A stretch of 23,379 nucleotides of DNA from Larix sibirica (lineage: Eukaryota; Streptophyta; Pinopsida; Pinales; Pinaceae), in the NCBI GenBank assembly GCA_004151065.3, contig NWUY0300049548.1:43451-66829 (forward strand). The letters run 5' to 3'. The first letter of the stretch is position 1; each line of letters opens with the position of its first letter. A program made the position numbers and the translations under genes. Positions 19,019-23,379 of this stretch are shown here, piece by piece. Below the pieces are notes generated by a model that worked only from the letters and a program-made list of their open reading frames with translations, did no database searches and had not been told where the DNA came from.

Positions 19019-19247
19019 GCCCCCATACAACTATGTCGATAAAAAAAATGGTCGAGTCTCGGGAGATCTTATATTTCTTCAACGGGGAAAAGTCTTGAAG
19101 TTGTTTTCCTTCATGAATAAGGCATTGCATGGTTGAAGGAATACCTAAGCGTTGTTCCAACATAAGCTTAGTGGCCTCGACAAAATACCCATTAGAAACC
19201 CACACCAGCATCAACTTCCATGAGAGTGTTTTGATGAAAATATGAAT
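19019..19247 (-). pseudogene. Ubiquitin-like module fused upstream of LINE ORF1
   Basis: The minus strand encodes IHIFIKTLSWK, then LGIPSTMQCLIHEGKQLQD and SPLKKYKISRDSTI. It aligns without gaps to ubiquitin. Allowing one extra T in the T8 run (19041-19048), all 76 ubiquitin positions are covered and the module ends LYGG where ubiquitin has LRGG. By my count about 29 of 76 residues are identical. K6, K11, K27, K48, I44, G47, L73, G75 and G76 are kept; M1 is Ile (ATT for ATG), K29 is Met, K33 and K63 are Arg, and R72 is a stop. Free ubiquitin is a protein tag; natural fusions are cleaved after Gly76 by deubiquitinases. Here the copy is disabled by the shift and stop. It is far too diverged to be a recent insertion of a host ubiquitin gene, so the fusion is probably old within this LINE lineage. 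Confidence 0.75.
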
Positions 19248-19680
19248 AAGATCTGAGGGAACAGCCCTTGTATTTCCAGAGATAGACCATGTGGTAGCAA
19301 GTTTTGTTAACTTCTTCAGCTTCCCTGTGGATCTGACACCATCTAGCTGACAGTGGAGAAAAGGAGAAGGGAGGCACCTAGGGATGCATCTTAGACCAAA
19401 ATCCAGCCAAGAAACCTTGAATTGAATTGAGTCTGCCAAGATCTGGGCCTTTAAGCTCACAAAGAAACACAAAACTCCAAGATATTGCCATTTACAGATG
19501 GTAGAGCCCCAAAAATCCTTCGATGCTCTTCATAAAAAATGATCTACCCAGATAAGACGTGAGGACACCACCGAGGTCGAGGAAAAACTAGCCAGACAGG
19601 CGATCCACACTGACTCCTTTGTTGGAAGAACAATGGCGGAAACTACTAAACCCTCGACCATTTTTCACCCTACAAATTGT
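19248..19680 (-). other. Probable 5' leader of the LINE
   Basis: Upstream of the ubiquitin module on the minus strand the sequence is GC-richer than its surroundings and open from 19472, but the translated residues (for example TWSISGNTRAVPSD) match nothing I recognise. It probably represents the 5' untranslated region and internal promoter of the LINE. The drop to AT-rich sequence at about 19680 is taken as the 5' end. Confidence 0.4.
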
Positions 19681-20165
19681 TTTGCATATTCCTTTGTATC
19701 TTTTAATTGTCAAGTGATCATTTGATTGTTACCGAAGTTGTATTGATAGTTGAAGAAATTTATGTGTCCACATATGTTTATGTTGAGTTGTTATTTATTA
19801 TTTATTAGGCAATGGAGAGGAGTTTCTTTTGTCACTAGAATTGATGATTGAGGCAATTTGAATTTTTTTTTTTTTGCTTCATAAGTTACAGTAGCATTTT
19901 TTGCAATTTTTAGATTGTTTGGCTTATCATGCATGACATCTATCATGTGGCCATTCTCTATGCCGACAATAGGAAACACACTATTTAGTCTCTTACAAAC
20001 ACCCATAGTGGTTCTCCAAATGCACATTGACTTGAATGATTGCCAATAAACCATGGCCCACCAACGGATTAAAGAAAAAACAAGTTGATGTGATATTGTC
20101 ATATAGCAAGGCACCCATTTCCAAAGGCAATAGAAAAAGGTGATACCTATCGACATTCATCAATC
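19681..20165. other. No recognisable gene; T13 tract
   Basis: The sequence is AT-rich. A run of 13 T's (19863-19875), read on the minus strand, could be the A-tail of a retroposon but nothing recognisable precedes it there. The 121-codon minus-strand open frame at 19791-20156 shows no known domain and its hydrophobic start is low in similarity to anything I know. Confidence 0.4.
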
Positions 20166-20340
20166 ACAACTAAAGCACATGTGCTAACCTAACAATTAAG
20201 AACATGTGGTTCATCCTAGGAGGTCACATGTTCAAATCTGAAAGGGATAAGGTATGCACACCTCCATAGAATTTGGGGATTAAATCATTTAATGGAAGGG
20301 ATCTCTTATCCCACAAACAAGGAGGTCTTATATACCAAAT
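20166..20340 (+). mobile_element. Possible tRNA-derived SINE or tRNA-like repeat
   Basis: A tRNA-like head can be seen: gtgctaacctaacaattaag (weak box A, about 20181-20200), then acatgtggttcatcctagg and a box B-like cacatgttcaaatctg (about 20225-20240). It is followed by a non-tRNA body that ends near 20340. No clear poly(A) end or target-site duplication was found, and box B has several mismatches to GGTTCRANNCC, so this is a tentative call. Confidence 0.35.
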
Positions 20341-20789
20341 TAGATACTCAAGTAAAACAAATGAATTCATAATTATTAAAATCCTTTATAAAATGGATAT
20401 TATCCAATTTTGGACCCACTTTTAAGGTTTGTTGACAAGGACATAAACCTAACGTGGGAGATCCATTCTTAGATCTAGTAAACGATAGATCTACATTTCA
20501 ATGATCCATAGAGGTATTGGGGATTTGCATAATAGAGGAGGTAATGGAGAAGGTCTAGTGTTGTGGTCAAGTTTTTTGCTGCATGGACTCTTACCGAACT
20601 TTAGTGGATTTTTCTGAGGACACAAGAAAAGAATAGATTTTTTGTCCCCCCCCCCCTCCGCCCCAATATCGACAATTTGGTTGATCATATCGTTGACTCC
20701 CTACATGATGATCTAGCACATCAAATCAATACAGGCAATGCAGGCTTGTGTATGAAGTATTCAAATAGATCTTATCAGGGTTTGGAGGG
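20341..20789. other. Unassigned stretch upstream of the second LINE
   Basis: It contains the 24-bp segment at 20412-20435 shared with 13126-13149, and a C11 tract at 20646-20656. Some of it may be the 5' part of the LINE that follows. No gene is recognised. Confidence 0.35.
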
Positions 20790-21780
20790 TTGATACCGTT
20801 GAGGGCTCACTTGTTGTGGAGGGGATAGAAAACCTTGTTATGTTAATTCAAGAGTCTTGTTCGCTTAATGTTCAAACCCCAAGCTAATTGATGTACCCAA
20901 GGAACCTCTTGAACCTAACCTTCCTTACAACTCTGACCTGATTTTTGGGGTTTATGAGAAGTCGATTACAAAGCAATGGAGGTTTTAATTATTCTTCTCT
21001 TGACCATTTACTATTACAAGGGGAGGATATAATCCCTAAATCTCAGTCAAAAGCAAGGAAGAGGTGAAAGCTGGTGCCAAGTCATGGTGGTGGGGTTTCC
21101 TTAGTTGTTGGTGAGAATTTCATGTTTGACCAGATACTAGATCTATCTAGTGCAACCCTCATTAGTAAATTTATGGGGAATCGTGTCTCAATGGAGATGC
21201 TTAATGCTTGGATCTTACAGTACCGATAACTATTCCTAGGTTATGGGTCAGTTTTCCACTCACTATCTCAAGGTGGTGTGGCTTCATTTTTAGAACCAAG
21301 GAGAATGCTTGCCTTGTTCTAAAAGGAAACTAGTTATTGGGTTGCTCTTTCTTGCACTCAAGCCTTGGCATCCATTATTTGATGCAAGGTCTAAGATTCT
21401 TGAGCAATCCCCAATATGGGTGAAACTGTCAGGATTATCTATGGAGTTTTGGTCAGTCCATACCATCTCAACGATCAGTGGTCTTCTAGGGAAGATCATC
21501 TTGGTTGATGACGACTTTATGGAGAGTTCGAAGGGGTTGATAGTTAGGGTTCTTGTTGAGTTAGATTTTCGATGAGAGCTTTATGAATTCCTAGACTTGG
21601 TTATCAGTGACAGAGGTATTCACAGTTCTTGGACTACAACATATTTCATTTTGTTGTGAGATGCCACGAATAAAATCATGTTCTGACAGACTGCACTAAT
21701 GTGTTTCAACATAAAGTGTGGGGTCAAAATCGAATTGTAGAAGGTTATGATAAAAAGTGGGCTTCCGTTGAAGGAGCCTT
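20790..21780 (+). pseudogene. Second LINE ORF1 relic (DUF4283 and CCHC)
   Basis: Across shifting plus-strand frames one reads an N-terminal part (QGEDIIPKSQSKARKR, HGGGVSLVVGENFMFDQ), then DLSSATLISKFMGNRVSMEM, LNAWI, ENACLVLKGN and, in the open stretch 21309-21575, LALKPWHPLFDARS, SPIWVKLSGLSMEFW, ISGLLGKIILVDDDF and VRVLVELDFR. These follow DUF4283 in order. About 21646-21700 gives RCHE-stop-NHVLTDC, a CX4HX4C knuckle with its first Cys lost. Several frameshifts and stops make it non-functional. It is oriented opposite to the LINE at 17686-19680 and differs clearly in sequence. No ubiquitin-like module is seen upstream, and no ORF2 follows. Confidence 0.8.
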
Positions 21781-23379
21781 TGGTTGCACAAGATATGGAG
21801 GAGATTGGTGGACAGAATAGGAATGAGGGGACTATGAAGAATTAGGTGGATGTTGTTGGTGAGGGTAGTTTGTCTATTCAAATCGGTGATTGGTATATTC
21901 CCCTTTATCAAGGGCTAAGAGAATACAGTGCATTCATAATTGGAACAAGTTTGTAGTGTTCCTTGGGCTTCTCTATCTATGACTATAATGCCCCACATGT
22001 AGCATTATGTGACTAGAACTATATTATCTCTTGTCCTAAAGTTTATTTTGCTTACCTTCTATTTAGATGGGCCAAACTAAAGAGACACTTGATATGTGGA
22101 CATGTAGACAGGTTTATGTATCATGGGATATTATTTTTATGGTTATATGTTGCGATGATGAAAAATATGTGAGCTCATTAAACATGCAAAGTAAGAAGTG
22201 GAAATTGGGTACATGCATATTGACTCAAAACTATGGTGTAGATATATAACAAATGTGAGGCATGGTACAACTAAACACATGGTTCAAGGTACTAAATTTG
22301 TTTATATCTGCATGAATATGAGTTAATGTTGAATCAACTTATAGGGTGATGAGATATGTGTAGATGCATGATTATAATGATGAGGTAAATTGGATGTCAT
22401 TGACATCATGAAAGTAATGTGCATTATATGTTTTCTTATGATTTCAAATGTTGCTATGATCTATGGCTAAGTGTGGTTTGACAGGATGCATAGCTTGCGC
22501 ACAATGGTTGTTCAATGATGTGACTATAAGAACAATAATTGCACGGTATGGCTTAGTATAAGGTGTCGACCCTAGTTATAACAGGAGGGGTGGCGGAATT
22601 TCCCACCATGTATCCTCCAAAACCTAGAGTTGTGGGAGGGCTATGCGGAGACACACTCCCTAAGTTGTGGGATGATGACTATTGGTTGCCTATTTGGGAG
22701 GCTTGATCGATATAGTTGAAACTTCCACTAACACTTATGGGTTCTATCTGGGGTTAGGTCAATATAGTTGACACTCTAGCATATTCCAGTAGAGGAAAGG
22801 ATATGTTGTGGAAGATGGAAGTAGGTTAGTGAGGAAGGATGGTTTGAAGTAAATTAGAAAGATGTTGTGAGCTAGTTATTTAACAACACGATTGCTTTTG
22901 TGTTCTAAAAAGTCTTCCTTTACTCATGTGTGAGGATATGGTTATGTTGTGTCGTTTCTATTGAATTATTGTAAACTAGTGTGATTGCTAGATGTTGAGG
23001 TTTGTATTTGTTATCGTGCAAACTTGGGTTATAATGAGAACATGTAGGAACTAGGCATTAGAAGAATGGTTGTTTATTATTAGTACATGCACGGGTATGT
23101 ATACACTAGCTACGTATACCTGCATTTTACATGTACACTAGTATGATTAATTGATGTATTAATTATTAAATGAATGGCTATTGATTGTAGGGACTATATG
23201 GAGTACATATAAATATCTAGTAGAATTAAATACCCTTCTTGACTTTCCCTAATTGATGATATGATTAATTAAATAGGTATAGTGGGGTGTAATAAGTTTT
23301 GGGGGAAAATGTCAAATTCATTTATAAGCTAGCATGAATAGAAAAACTTTTTTATTTTATATTTATTGTTATTTAATTC
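21781..23379. other. Right end: unassigned, probably repeat-derived
   Basis: No gene, ORF2 or second LTR is recognised. A GC-richer patch at about 22560-22700 has a look common in plant LTRs. The sequence atatagttgaaac recurs as atatagttgacac (about 22709 and 22763). The last 200 bases are strongly AT-rich. Confidence 0.4.

Larger units (their letters stand above)
17686..19680 (-). mobile_element. LINE with ubiquitin-DUF4283 ORF1, 3' part missing
   Basis: Read on the minus strand the order is: a GC-richer 5' leader (from about 19680 to 19248), a ubiquitin-like module (19247-19019), a linker (19018 to about 18900), DUF4283 in two pieces split by a SINE (about 18930-18849 and 18466-18030), a CCHC knuckle and a Lys-rich tail ending at a stop at 17686. 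The DUF4283 plus CCHC arrangement is characteristic of ORF1 in plant LINEs. No ORF2 (endonuclease/reverse transcriptase) follows; the sequence joins gypsy gag at about 17690. The 5' end near 19680 is judged from the change in base composition and is approximate. Confidence 0.75.

Noticed and set aside
18858-19472. Single host gene of 204 codons encoding a ubiquitin-like protein
   Set aside because: The C-terminal third is an out-of-frame reading of LINE ORF1, and the true continuation lies one base away. The start has no family support.
19791-20156. Minus-strand 121-codon gene
   Set aside because: No recognisable domain, no promoter or neighbour support, and it lies between retroelements. 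A chance or relic frame is more likely.

Overview
The window reads as nuclear DNA of a land plant, most likely a seed plant with a large, repeat-rich genome; a gymnosperm is my best guess, but it is not proven. It is AT-rich and gene-poor, with one apparently intact protein gene in 23 kb. The rest is dominated by decayed LTR retrotransposons, plant-type LINEs whose ORF1 carries DUF4283 plus a CCHC knuckle, tRNA-derived SINEs and a large helicase pseudogene. One undetermined base (N) sits at 8287.

Layout. 1-600: AT-rich upstream DNA. 600-2583: one plant gene with a TATA-like box, a 5' leader of tandem repeats, a probable leader intron and a single-exon 414-codon reading frame for an unrecognised basic, probably nuclear protein. 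2584-4022: 3' flank. 4023-6218: a probable long LTR (9-base inverted ends) followed by an initiator-tRNA-Met primer-binding site. 7345-8625: local tandem duplications and a minus-strand primer-binding site beside a candidate LTR. 9408-9720: relic of a Ty3/gypsy gag. 9947-10670: a 152-bp tandem duplication and fragmentary coding-like sequence. 14204-16175: a plus-strand pseudogene of the plant ASCC3/DExH14 (Brr2-like, Sec63-domain) helicase, with many lesions. 16180-17690: end of an LTR, primer-binding site and a stop-riddled gypsy gag with zinc knuckle. 17686-19680: a minus-strand LINE ORF1 region, interrupted by a SINE with a 17-bp target-site duplication. 20160-20340: a second possible SINE. 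20790-21780: a second, plus-strand LINE ORF1 relic. 21780-23379: unassigned, probably repeat-derived.

The most unusual feature is in the minus-strand LINE. Directly upstream of its DUF4283/CCHC gag-like protein lies a diverged ubiquitin module. Allowing one single-base shift in a homopolymer, it aligns gap-free to all 76 ubiquitin positions. It ends in Gly-Gly and runs into the ORF1 reading frame, in the manner of natural ubiquitin fusion proteins. This suggests a LINE lineage that captured a host ubiquitin gene. The interrupting SINE is also odd: two tRNA-like heads lie between one pair of target-site duplications.

Apart from the 414-codon gene, the coding sequences do not work together: they are layers of insertion and decay. 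All family assignments come from reading translations by eye; no database search was possible.
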